Shown piece by piece: positions 31,881-36,811 of a stretch of DNA of 36,811 nt (its first letter is position 1; the number at the start of each line of letters is the position of its first letter). The position numbers were made by a program, and so were the translations under genes. The DNA is from a virus. The DNA lies in the IMG/VR virus record IMGVR_UViG_3300042373_001555, positions 1-36,811 of that record. One strand, 5' to 3'. The notes beneath the pieces are model-generated. The model did not search any database. It was not told the DNA's origin and saw only the letters and a list, made by a program, of their open reading frames with translations.

Positions 31881-32021
31881 ACACTATCGTCAGGGGGAAA
31901 AAAGTGGTCATTATACTATCCACATAACCATATCGGTGGTAAAAAGTGGGGGATAGTGTAGTGACAGGAATACCACAAAAGGGGGTCAGGGGATTATCCC
32001 CATGCTAACGCGTCCCCTGAC
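31881..32021. other. Hairpin cluster with G/C runs
   Basis: ACACTATC/GATAGTGT (31881-31888, 31952-31959) and GTCAGGGGA/TCCCCTGAC (31985-31993, 32013-32021) are perfect inverted repeats. The region between 31800 and 32180 has no gene. A CCTGTCATAGTG string recurs at about 32082 and 33365, which recalls iterated origin sites. Confidence 0.45.
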
Positions 32022-32162
32022 ATTTTGACAAATCCAAATTTTTACCCCTAAAGTTACCCACATCCCCAAACTTTTTATCCCCCTGTCATAGTGTCATGTG
32101 GAAAAGTATATTTGTGGATAAGTTTATTTTATGTGTTCCGTAACCCTAATCTGTTCACTTTG

Positions 32163-32175
32163 TTCACAATGTGAA
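32163..32175. promoter_or_regulatory. Palindromic operator-like site
   Basis: TTCACAATGTGAA is a perfect 6-bp inverted repeat with one central base, 13 nt before the start at 32189. It may bind a dimeric regulator. Confidence 0.4.
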
Positions 32176-32188
32176 TATATTTATCCAC

Positions 32189-32461
32189 ATGGAAATAACT
32201 GTGGACACATTGTCATATGCAATGGACGTAATAGAGGTGGGGAGAATAAGAATGGTAATCTCTCTCAACGAGGAAGTGGAACTCGGAACATTATATTTTG
32301 AGAAGGCGAAGAGAACCTTCCAACGAAAACCAATAGGGATGGATGCGTGGGCATGTGTGGATGCAAAGATAGAGGGGTTATATGTCCATGGTGGTGAACA
32401 CATAACCCCCAAGGATATGGTAAGGAAATGTCAGGACCTCATCAAAGAGAACGGTTACTAA
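32189..32461 (+). CDS. Hypothetical protein, 90 aa
   Basis: The ATG at 32189 gives MEITVDTLSYAMDVIEVGRI; an upstream GTG at 32171 lies in the palindrome and is rejected. The product has RMVISLNEEVELGTLYF, a basic KAKRTFQRKPIG and a helical C-terminus. A DnaA-box-like 9-mer overlaps the start by one base. The codons are more G-rich than in neighbouring genes (AGG, GGG, GTG), matching the odd composition of the region. No family is recognised. Confidence 0.65.
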   Translation: MEITVDTLSYAMDVIEVGRIRMVISLNEEVELGTLYFEKAKRTFQRKPIGMDAWACVDAKIEGLYVHGGEHITPKDMVRKCQDLIKENGY

Positions 32462-32485
32462 CCCCTTCTCCGACGTGGCGGGGTA

Positions 32486-32563
32486 TTAATCTTTCTTGGT
32501 TAACATACGGTATATCCACATGATGATATACCCCAAGAATAAAGCTTGTAAAAATTTTCTCAT
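32486..32563 (-). CDS. Very small membrane-like protein, 25 aa, predicted leaderless
   Basis: The minus strand reads MRKFLQALFLGYIIMWIYRM and ends LTKKD, a single short hydrophobic helix with basic ends. The ATG is 4 nt after a minus-strand TATCTTTG element (32575-32568). It resembles phage micropeptides acting at the membrane. The promoter position and charge pattern are the only support. Confidence 0.45.
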   Translation of the reverse strand: MRKFLQALFLGYIIMWIYRMLTKKD

Positions 32564-32567
32564 GGTA

Positions 32568-32598
32568 CAAAGATATAAAAAGTATTTAGATTTACAAC
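32568..32598 (-). promoter_or_regulatory. Minus-strand promoter for the 25-aa gene
   Basis: TATCTTTG (32575-32568) with GTTG, one mismatch to TTTG, 19 nt upstream (32598-32595). It is followed by TACC and the ATG at 32563. Confidence 0.5.
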
Positions 32599-32633
32599 AT
32601 ATTAATTATATTTATTAGTATAATGTTAATATT

Positions 32634-32813
32634 CCCCCTCAGTAGGGGATTCACCACTCAGTATCTTAATGAACGTAAAGTTTGGGGTTAATGTTTAATG
32701 AATAATCTTATTAAAAATATTACCCTGTGGGTAAGAGAAAGTTAATAACCTACACGGAATTTTTTTATTCCATATGTGTGGGGTTTTTAGTTTATGGTCC
32801 CCATATTTTTTTT
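32634..32813. other. Hairpin-rich intergenic stretch
   Basis: CCCCT/AGGGG (32635-32648), TTACCC/GGGTAA (32720-32734), GGAAT/ATTCC (32756-32771) and TATGG/CCATA (32793-32805, then eight Ts) lie in a gene-free run. The last could terminate + strand transcripts. No ORF is credible. Confidence 0.4.
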
Positions 32814-32816
32814 ATA

Positions 32817-32887
32817 GGGCGAGCCGCCTCTGATTCAGCTCCAAGGGTTTCCCCCAGCCCGTCTTAACAATCTCCCGATATGTGACA
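32817..32887 (-). ncRNA. Candidate small RNA on the minus strand
   Basis: Directly downstream of a full minus-strand promoter (32922-32891), the transcript would fold as a junction: GGGC/GCCC (outer, 32860-32817) enclosing GGG/CCC and GAGC/GCTC hairpins. It is GC-rich in an AT-rich genome and has no ORF. The 3' end is not clear. Confidence 0.45.
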
Positions 32888-32890
32888 ATA

Positions 32891-32922
32891 CAAAGGTATG
32901 GATAATAATTCAAACCCCCAAA
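32891..32922 (-). promoter_or_regulatory. Minus-strand promoter
   Basis: On the minus strand, TTTG (32922-32919), a 20-nt spacer and TACCTTTG (32898-32891). It is one of the best matches in the window and points into the GC-rich folded stretch. Confidence 0.7.
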
Positions 32923-32945
32923 TATATTTTCATATATTTATTATT

Positions 32946-33374
32946 ATGACAAGAGAAGAATTAGAAAACAACTATGAGTATAAGGTAACCAAGAAAGCTC
33001 TCATGAGAGAGTTCCCCTTCATTAAGGATGTCTTTGTTAAAGAGGATGAAGATATAACAAGATGGTCACACACCATATATCTCGACGTTATAATTGACCC
33101 CTTCGCCTTTGGACACCAATATGGTTTCCGTGTTTGGGGACCAATCATTAATTACCTTAAACGTGGGGAACCTTATATGTCCCCATACCTATCCCTATTC
33201 ATCGGGGACCCTGATAGGGTTGAACTTGCATCACCTATTAACAAAGCCATGGAGGAACTGATGGATGGTATTCATAAGTCCCCCGCCATTCCACAGGAAC
33301 TTAAGCTTAATAAGAAGTTAATGTTGGGGTCCTTCACCGCAACCCCATCATCCTTACCGTCAAACCTGTCATAG
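32946..33374 (+). CDS. Hypothetical protein, 142 aa
   Basis: The ATG at 32946 (MTREELENNYEYKVTKKALM) is chosen by the TTATTATTATG upstream pattern; the frame extends to 32898 but through a minus-strand promoter. REFPFIKDVFVKEDEDITRW and HTIYLDVIIDP place it with the proteins at 27175 and 25423 in a loose family. A GEPYMSPYLSLFIGDPDRV segment follows. The codons are G/C-richer than in neighbours, like the surrounding DNA. The C-terminus is Ser/Pro/Thr-rich. Function unknown. Confidence 0.7.
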   Translation: MTREELENNYEYKVTKKALMREFPFIKDVFVKEDEDITRWSHTIYLDVIIDPFAFGHQYGFRVWGPIINYLKRGEPYMSPYLSLFIGDPDRVELASPINKAMEELMDGIHKSPAIPQELKLNKKLMLGSFTATPSSLPSNLS

Positions 33375-33653
33375 TGACATAACCAAACTAACTTGTCCAC
33401 ATCCCACTGTTGATAACTATAGGAGGGGTGTTTTTTATCCACACCGACATAGGAGGGGTGGGGATAACTAACTTATCCACATACCCCTGTCATCCCCCCC
33501 TTTGGCATGGGGGTACACCCCCCTCCCCTCCCGTATCCCCCCTTACATACTGTCAGAATGTCAGGTTAGGGGGGATAATCCCCTATATAACGACTTTAAA
33601 AATTTTGGGAAAAAATGTTCCCTTTTTTGACTATTTATCTTATAGTAAAACTT

Positions 33654-33734
33654 ATGTATATGAAAAAGAATTTTTGTTTATTTGTTAAGAAAATTACTTT
33701 CGGGAAAGTTTGTCTCGGATGGTGTACAATTTAA
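33654..33734 (+). CDS. Possible micro-ORF, 26 aa
   Basis: A frame starting MYMKKNFCLFVKKITFGKVC ends at 33734, ten bases before a terminator. It is basic and hydrophobic. No ribosome-binding or promoter signal decides it; the short distance to the terminator is the only support. The rest of 33375-33858 holds two DnaA-like sites and C-run repeats, but no other gene. Confidence 0.25.
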   Translation: MYMKKNFCLFVKKITFGKVCLGWCTI

Positions 33735-33743
33735 TTAACTTAA

Positions 33744-33767
33744 CCCCTCCCAACAGAGGGGTTTTTT
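33744..33767 (+). terminator. Terminator, repeat copy 1
   Basis: CCCCTC/GAGGGG (33744-33749, 33756-33761) with a CCAACA loop and a T run. The same terminator occurs at 34203, with identical loop and tail. Confidence 0.85.
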
Positions 33768-33797
33768 ATTTAAGTGAACCACCTAAGGATTTAAGTA

Positions 33798-33824
33798 CAC
33801 CACCTATGGGGAATAAGAGCACCA
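33798..33824. repeat. 27-bp direct repeat, copy 1
   Basis: A 27-base sequence starting CACCACCTATGGGGAATAAG is repeated exactly at 34236-34262, 438 nt away. Each copy lies 31-37 nt after a copy of the same terminator; the pair frames the tagged gene at 33859. Confidence 0.85.
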
Positions 33825-33858
33825 ACCCTTTTTTTAAACCCCATAGTATTTATTGAAT

Positions 33859-34197
33859 ATGAATCTACAAGATACCATAAGAAAAGTTCTTAAAGAAGAA
33901 ATTAAATCATCTCTCAAACTTAGACGAGTGTTAAGTATGTTGGATTATGAGGTTGAATATAGATTAAGTTCAATTTATAGACCAGATAACATATGTAGAT
34001 ATGAGAGTGGTGAAGAATTATTGGATGTGGTAGGTGAGGCCGCAATTGACTCAATGTATTATAAATATTTTGGTAATATGGATGATACTTCAAAAGAATG
34101 GGAAAGAACATATTATGATATGGTCCATTATATTGATATGAAATATGGTGAAAGAATAAAAGATTATTATAATAACAATTGCGAAAATAAAGTTTAA
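33859..34197 (+). CDS. Type-B-leader hypothetical protein, 112 aa
   Basis: The ATG at 33859 gives MNLQDTIRKVLKEEIKSSLK, related to the MNLQEN leaders at 25800 and 26627, with an LKE site. The body has VLSMLDYEVEYRLSSIYRP and ends IDMKYGERIKDYYNNNCEN, similar to the end of the type-A-tagged protein at 24582. The gene is flanked by duplicated terminators and 27-bp direct repeats, so it looks like an insertable single-gene cassette. Function unknown. Confidence 0.7.
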   Translation: MNLQDTIRKVLKEEIKSSLKLRRVLSMLDYEVEYRLSSIYRPDNICRYESGEELLDVVGEAAIDSMYYKYFGNMDDTSKEWERTYYDMVHYIDMKYGERIKDYYNNNCENKV

Positions 34198-34202
34198 TAT
34201 CC

Positions 34203-34226
34203 CCCCTCCCAACAGAGGGGTTTTTT
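34203..34226 (+). terminator. Terminator, repeat copy 2
   Basis: CCCCTC/GAGGGG (34203-34208, 34215-34220) with the same CCAACA loop and T run as at 33744. It follows the tagged gene's stop by a few bases. Confidence 0.85.
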
Positions 34227-34235
34227 ATTTAAGAT

Positions 34236-34262
34236 CACCACCTATGGGGAATAAGAGCACCA
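34236..34262. repeat. 27-bp direct repeat, copy 2
   Basis: Exact copy of 33798-33824, starting CACCACCTATGGGGAATAAG. Confidence 0.85.
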
Positions 34263-34323
34263 CCCCTTGATTTAAGAACACGACCCCCTATTTCAATTTG
34301 GTCCTAAATCCTGAAAAAAAATT

Positions 34324-34355
34324 TTTGGAAAATTTTGGGGAAATGTCTATCTTTG
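34324..34355 (+). promoter_or_regulatory. Promoter of a predicted leaderless gene
   Basis: TTTG (34324-34327), a 20-nt spacer and TATCTTTG (34348-34355), with TGGA and then the ATG at 34360. This is the clearest of the leaderless arrangements, since both promoter elements are exact. Confidence 0.75.
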
Positions 34356-34359
34356 TGGA

Positions 34360-34617
34360 ATGGAAAATTTATGGTCAAAGGCTCATCATTTTATTTTGGA
34401 TTCCAAGGTGGGTGATTTTTATATGTCGGGGGATAAGAAGGTTTCGGTTGTTAGGAGAAGTCCAAAGAGGATATATTTTTCCAATGGGAACATCATCTCT
34501 ATAAAAACCGTTAAGGATGATGTTCATGATTTTTTTTATTTGTCGGGAAAGAATATTGATAATATGTTAAGGGATATTGAAGGTTATTTTATCTATAAGA
34601 TTCATAGTAAATTATAG
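34360..34617 (+). CDS. Hypothetical protein, 85 aa, predicted leaderless
   Basis: The ATG at 34360 lies 4 nt past the -7 element; an overlapping ORF in another frame is rejected. The product begins MENLWSKAHHFILDSKVGDF and continues with beta strands (YMSGDKKVSVVRRSPKRIYF) and DNMLRDIEGYFIYKIHSKL. No family is recognised. A repeated hairpin and C-run element begins 28 nt after the stop. Confidence 0.65.
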   Translation: MENLWSKAHHFILDSKVGDFYMSGDKKVSVVRRSPKRIYFSNGNIISIKTVKDDVHDFFYLSGKNIDNMLRDIEGYFIYKIHSKL

Positions 34618-34644
34618 GTTGGGGTTTTTTATTGTATTTGGTTT

Positions 34645-34715
34645 GGGGATATTCGTAAACCTCCGACCACCCGAACTCCCTTCGGTCGGTTCAATCCCCC
34701 CGCCCCCTTTTTTCT
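34645..34715. repeat. Repeated 3' element, copy 1
   Basis: About 65 nt including CCGACC (34663-34668) and GGTCGG (34684-34689) as inverted arms, then a C-run and a T run. A near-identical copy is at 35855. Each copy follows a leaderless gene. It looks like a terminator or 3'-end processing element. Confidence 0.75.
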
Positions 34716-34830
34716 GGGTTATTTGTCTTTATGTTATAACCAATTAAACAACCTTCCCCATCTTATTATGTTTATGCCACACCCATTGGTTGCATATACG
34801 ATATGAATATCGGGTATGCGATAGTTAGGT

Positions 34831-35103
34831 TCAATCATTAATTTGTTTTGAGTTTTCAATATATTTTAAAACCAACAAACGAAAGATAAAAGTTTTGAAC
34901 GGTATTATTTTATCTGATGGTATTTTATCACCAATCCAGCGAGTAAACCATTTTTCATGCGGATATGTTAATAATGATTCTAAAAATCTATCATAACTCA
35001 TTGCTCCCATACAAGAATCACAAGCTAAATCCATTGGCAACCACCAATCAACGTATTCTTGATGTGCTATTTTTAAAATCTCTTCTTTTTCTATTTTATT
35101 CAT
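34831..35103 (-). CDS. Hypothetical protein, 90 aa
   Basis: The start at 35103 (MNKIEKEEILKIAHQEYVDW) is preferred; the longer frame runs through a TACCTTTG element on the minus strand (35118-35111), which lies 7 nt before this ATG. The product is helical and aromatic with WWLPMDLACDSCMGAMSYDR and an acidic-to-basic tail. The CDSC pair could bind metal. Function unknown. Confidence 0.65.
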   Translation of the reverse strand: MNKIEKEEILKIAHQEYVDWWLPMDLACDSCMGAMSYDRFLESLLTYPHEKWFTRWIGDKIPSDKIIPFKTFIFRLLVLKYIENSKQIND

Positions 35104-35196
35104 ATTTTTACAAAGGTAAAACAAATTAATGACAAAACCTAACAAATGATAAACAACATTAAAACGATTGTTTATTATCGGACGTTATAAGTAATA

Positions 35197-35490
35197 TTAT
35201 TTTTTGATACGTTCTGCGCAAAATTTACAATTCCCTTTGTGTGTTAAAACATCGCTATGAAATGCGTTTATGTATCCGATATATTCGCAACTATCAATAA
35301 CGTATAATCTCATATTTCTTATGCCGTTTCCATCAGCAGCATCAATTTTATCAATAATTGGATAAATTTTGTCAATAGGTGTTAGATCCTGTTTTGGTGT
35401 TTCGCTTCCACAACCGAAAAAAATAACAGATACTAACAGCACATAAGTAAAGACAAAGTGTCTGTGGTAAATTGATGTTATCGTTTTCAT
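35197..35490 (-). CDS. Predicted lipoprotein, 97 aa
   Basis: The N-terminus has a basic start and a hydrophobic core (FVFTYVLLVSVIFFGCGS) with FFGC as a lipobox, so C27 would be the lipidated cysteine. After a short Ser/Thr/Pro linker it has LYVIDSCEYIGYINAFHSD, then LTHKGNCKFCAERIKK, a pattern of three cysteines and HKGNC seen in small phage or Bacteroidota lipoproteins. A surface lipoprotein in a phage often blocks superinfection. That role is inference. Confidence 0.75.
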   Translation of the reverse strand: MKTITSIYHRHFVFTYVLLVSVIFFGCGSETPKQDLTPIDKIYPIIDKIDAADGNGIRNMRLYVIDSCEYIGYINAFHSDVLTHKGNCKFCAERIKK

Positions 35491-35574
35491 ATTATATTTG
35501 TTTTTAAATTAAATTTTTATCACAACAAATATAAGAAATAAATTTTGATTTATCTATTTTTATAAAAAAATAAC

Positions 35575-35582
35575 TACCTTTG
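35575..35582 (+). promoter_or_regulatory. -7 element of a predicted leaderless gene
   Basis: TACCTTTG, then TGTT and the ATG at 35587. No exact TTTG at the expected -33 distance. Confidence 0.5.
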
Positions 35583-35586
35583 TGTT

Positions 35587-35853
35587 ATGGAACATGAGGA
35601 AAATAAAATACAGGAATTGGAAGGAGAAATTTTTGAGATGGGATCTATTCTTAAGGACCATAGAGATAAGGAGAGAATTTATCAGGAGATATTATCTGAC
35701 ATTAATGGTTCCATAATTAATTTATTTAAAAGAGAAGAAGAGAATATCCGATTTAATTTTGGTGAAGAAATTGATTATCGTCAATGTATGATTGGAATGA
35801 AAGAATACTTGGATAACATTAAATCTGTGTATAAGGGAAAGATTAATTTTTAA
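35587..35853 (+). CDS. Coiled-coil hypothetical protein, 88 aa, predicted leaderless
   Basis: The product is helical and highly charged: MEHEENKIQELEGEIFEMGS, DHRDKERIYQEILSDINGS, then a middle with NLFKREEENIRF and a final helix. The heptad-like spacing suggests a coiled coil. The start lies 4 nt after a -7 element. The same repeated 3' element as after the gene at 34360 follows directly. No family is recognised. Confidence 0.6.
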   Translation: MEHEENKIQELEGEIFEMGSILKDHRDKERIYQEILSDINGSIINLFKREEENIRFNFGEEIDYRQCMIGMKEYLDNIKSVYKGKINF

Positions 35854-35854
35854 T

Positions 35855-35925
35855 GGTGATATTCATATACCGCCGACCACCCGAACTCCCTTCGGTCGGT
35901 TCAAACCCCCCGCCCCCCTTTTTTT
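35855..35925. repeat. Repeated 3' element, copy 2
   Basis: Copy of 34645-34715 with the same inverted arms CCGACC (35873-35878) and GGTCGG (35894-35899), followed by a C-run and a T run. It begins 1 nt after the stop at 35853. Confidence 0.75.
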
Positions 35926-35926
35926 G

Positions 35927-36082
35927 TCATGCGGACAACTCGTTTCCATCAGGTTTAAGTCTATAATCATCAATATTCCTTGTTGCTGACAAAAGCAAAT
36001 CCATTGCTTGGGCATAGTAGTTTGCTTTAATTCTTATCTCAATATTTGAGTTTAAGATGTTTTCAAAAATATATTCTTTCAT
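35927..36082 (-). CDS. Hypothetical protein, 51 aa
   Basis: The start at 36082 (MKEYIFENILNSNIEIRIKA) has a normal upstream spacing; an in-frame ATG ten codons earlier is possible. The product has NYYAQAMDLLLSATRNIDDY, an alpha/beta layout seen in small phage proteins that begin MKxYIF. Function unknown. Confidence 0.6.
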   Translation of the reverse strand: MKEYIFENILNSNIEIRIKANYYAQAMDLLLSATRNIDDYRLKPDGNELSA

Positions 36083-36132
36083 TTTGTATTTTCCGAAGTT
36101 TTGTTTAACCAATCATTTATTTCTTTGATGTT

Positions 36133-36327
36133 CTATTTTTGTTTCAATTCAAGTAAATCTTTTTCAAGTTGTTTTATGATTCTCTCCACCAAATAACTAA
36201 TTTGTTCCATTCTGCTTCCTTCACCTTCATAGTAAGTAAATCCATGGTTTGTTAATGGATGGTATAACTTCCTAATCTCATTTAGTGCGGTTGCCTTTTT
36301 TTGTAATATAACTTGCTCTCGTGTCAT
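36133..36327 (-). CDS. Hypothetical helical protein, 64 aa
   Basis: It starts MTREQVILQKKATALNEIRK, then LYHPLTNHGFTYYEGEGSRM and a terminal helix LVERIIKQLEKDLLELKQK. A strong minus-strand promoter lies 22 nt upstream. It is divergent from the leucine-rich-repeat gene at 36448. No family is recognised. Confidence 0.65.
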   Translation of the reverse strand: MTREQVILQKKATALNEIRKLYHPLTNHGFTYYEGEGSRMEQISYLVERIIKQLEKDLLELKQK

Positions 36328-36349
36328 AATCAGTAAATTTTATTTTTAA

Positions 36350-36380
36350 CAAAGGTATATATAAATTCGACATATCCAAA
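36350..36380 (-). promoter_or_regulatory. Minus-strand promoter
   Basis: On the minus strand, TTTG (36380-36377), a 19-nt spacer and TACCTTTG (36357-36350), driving the 64-residue gene. Confidence 0.75.
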
Positions 36381-36415
36381 TAAAAACCAACCTTTTTTTA
36401 TTTAAAATAATTCAT

Positions 36416-36423
36416 TATCTTTG
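36416..36423 (+). promoter_or_regulatory. -7 element for the 36448 gene
   Basis: TATCTTTG, 24 nt before the ATG. The -33 position carries a T-run rather than a clear TTTG. Confidence 0.55.
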
Positions 36424-36447
36424 TTGGGTTATCCTAAAAATAATGTT

Positions 36448-36811
36448 ATGGAAAAAATTTTAATTGATATTGAAGAAGAAATTTTAACAATTCCTTATGC
36501 CCATTTTGAAGACTGGGATATGTTGCAAGTATTCTTGAAAAGAAGAAAAAATCCTCCTTATAGAATAAGTGATAATTTGGATTTGGCAGGATCTTCGGTT
36601 GAATCTCTTGGAAACCTTGAATCGGTTGGTGGGTGGTTGAGTTTGGAGAAAACTAATATTAAATCTCTTGGAAATCTTGAATCGGTTGGAGGTAGTTTGT
36701 TTTTGTGTGATTCTTCAATTAAATCTCTTGGAAACCTTGAATCGGTTGGAGGTAACTTGGATTTGAGAGGAACTTCAATTAAATCTCTTGGAAACCTTGA
36801 ATCTGTTGGAG
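36448..36811 (+). CDS. Leucine-rich-repeat protein without leader (partial, runs off the window)
   Basis: The frame is open from the ATG to the right edge. It begins MEKILIDIEEEILTIPYAHF and continues EDWDMLQVFLKRRKNPPYRI, close to residues 17-50 of the tagged protein at 23993. Then come four repeats of the type SLGNLESVGGxLxLxxTxIK. The leader MKYIITERQ of the paralogue is replaced by MEKILID. The C-terminus is beyond the window. The DNA of the repeats is nearly identical from unit to unit, indicating recent expansion. Confidence 0.8.
   Translation, partial: MEKILIDIEEEILTIPYAHFEDWDMLQVFLKRRKNPPYRISDNLDLAGSSVESLGNLESVGGWLSLEKTNIKSLGNLESVGGSLFLCDSSIKSLGNLESVGGNLDLRGTSIKSLGNLESVG

Larger units (their letters stand above)
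32113..33481. other. Cluster of DnaA-box-like sites, possible replication origin
   Basis: The 9-mer TTATCCACA occurs exactly at 32113-32121 (reverse), 32181-32189, 33435-33443 and 33473-33481, with near matches at 33393-33401 and around 31917. The flanks are rich in hairpins and G or C runs. DnaA boxes are an established initiator-binding site; use of this region as a phage origin is inference. The two coding genes inside are listed separately. Confidence 0.4.

Noticed and set aside
33410-33688. 92-residue ORF
   Set aside because: It is built from repeated GGGGT and CCCC runs and DnaA-like sites, with a Pro/Gly-rich unlikely product and a TTG or GTG type start context.
34298-34504. 68-residue ORF overlapping the 34360 gene
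   Set aside because: It would start inside the promoter and is in the wrong frame relative to the promoter-placed ATG.

Overview
The window looks like an accessory region of an AT-rich tailed-phage genome (or an integrated or hybrid phage element) whose host is in the Bacteroidota. Four things support this. Promoters follow the Bacteroidota pattern TTTG, 19-20 nt, TAnnTTTG. Many genes are short and uncharacterised, overlap by ATGA, and run on both strands. Typical phage cargo is present: a DUF3310 protein, an orphan beta-class DNA methyltransferase, a DHH phosphoesterase, a lytic transglycosylase, a Nudix hydrolase and an initiator-type tRNA. About a dozen otherwise unrelated proteins begin with one of two short shared leader peptides. 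No capsid, tail or terminase gene is recognisable here, so phage origin is an inference.

Layout. 1-4.6 kb: small genes, DUF3310, methyltransferase, then three leader-tagged proteins (membrane or pre-toxin-like, peptidoglycan-binding-like, DHH). 4.7-11.3 kb: a 1615-residue secreted protein with a type IX secretion (CHU_C) C-terminus, an LpxH-like metallophosphatase, DUF192 and Nudix. 11.3-12.8 kb: a gene-free RNA block with four promoters, an initiator tRNA, a short RNA candidate, and a roughly 950-nt highly structured RNA closed by a 10-bp end-to-end helix and followed by a terminator. 12.8-20.7 kb: small genes, an 8-fold CxxCxGxG zinc protein, a lytic transglycosylase, a DUF6011-like protein, a metallopeptidase, a UVR-motif protein and a possible AEP-like primase. 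20.8-27.4 kb: a dense cluster of leader-tagged proteins, an IQNGVK repeat protein broken by a frameshift, a leucine-rich-repeat protein, a ParB-like protein and an ADP-ribosyltransferase-like protein. 27.6-30.6 kb: a tightly overlapping four-gene sugar or metabolite operon (glycosyltransferase-like, BKACE, NeuD/PglD-like acyltransferase, half-length DegT aminotransferase). 31.4-33.8 kb: a G/C-run-rich, hairpin-rich, mostly non-coding region with four perfect DnaA-box-like sites. 33.8-36.8 kb: single-gene cassettes, each bounded by repeated terminator elements, and the start of a second leucine-rich-repeat gene that lacks the leader.

The two most interesting signals are the large ornate RNA next to the tRNA, which recalls the phage GOLLD and ROOL RNAs, and the shared leaders. 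The leaders carry (L/I)xE motifs like those cut by T4-type prohead proteases. The simplest reading is that tagged proteins, including the ADP-ribosyltransferase-like one, are packaged in the capsid and ejected with the DNA. A third pattern is a set of genes whose start codon lies exactly 4 nt after the -7 promoter element, which predicts leaderless mRNAs.
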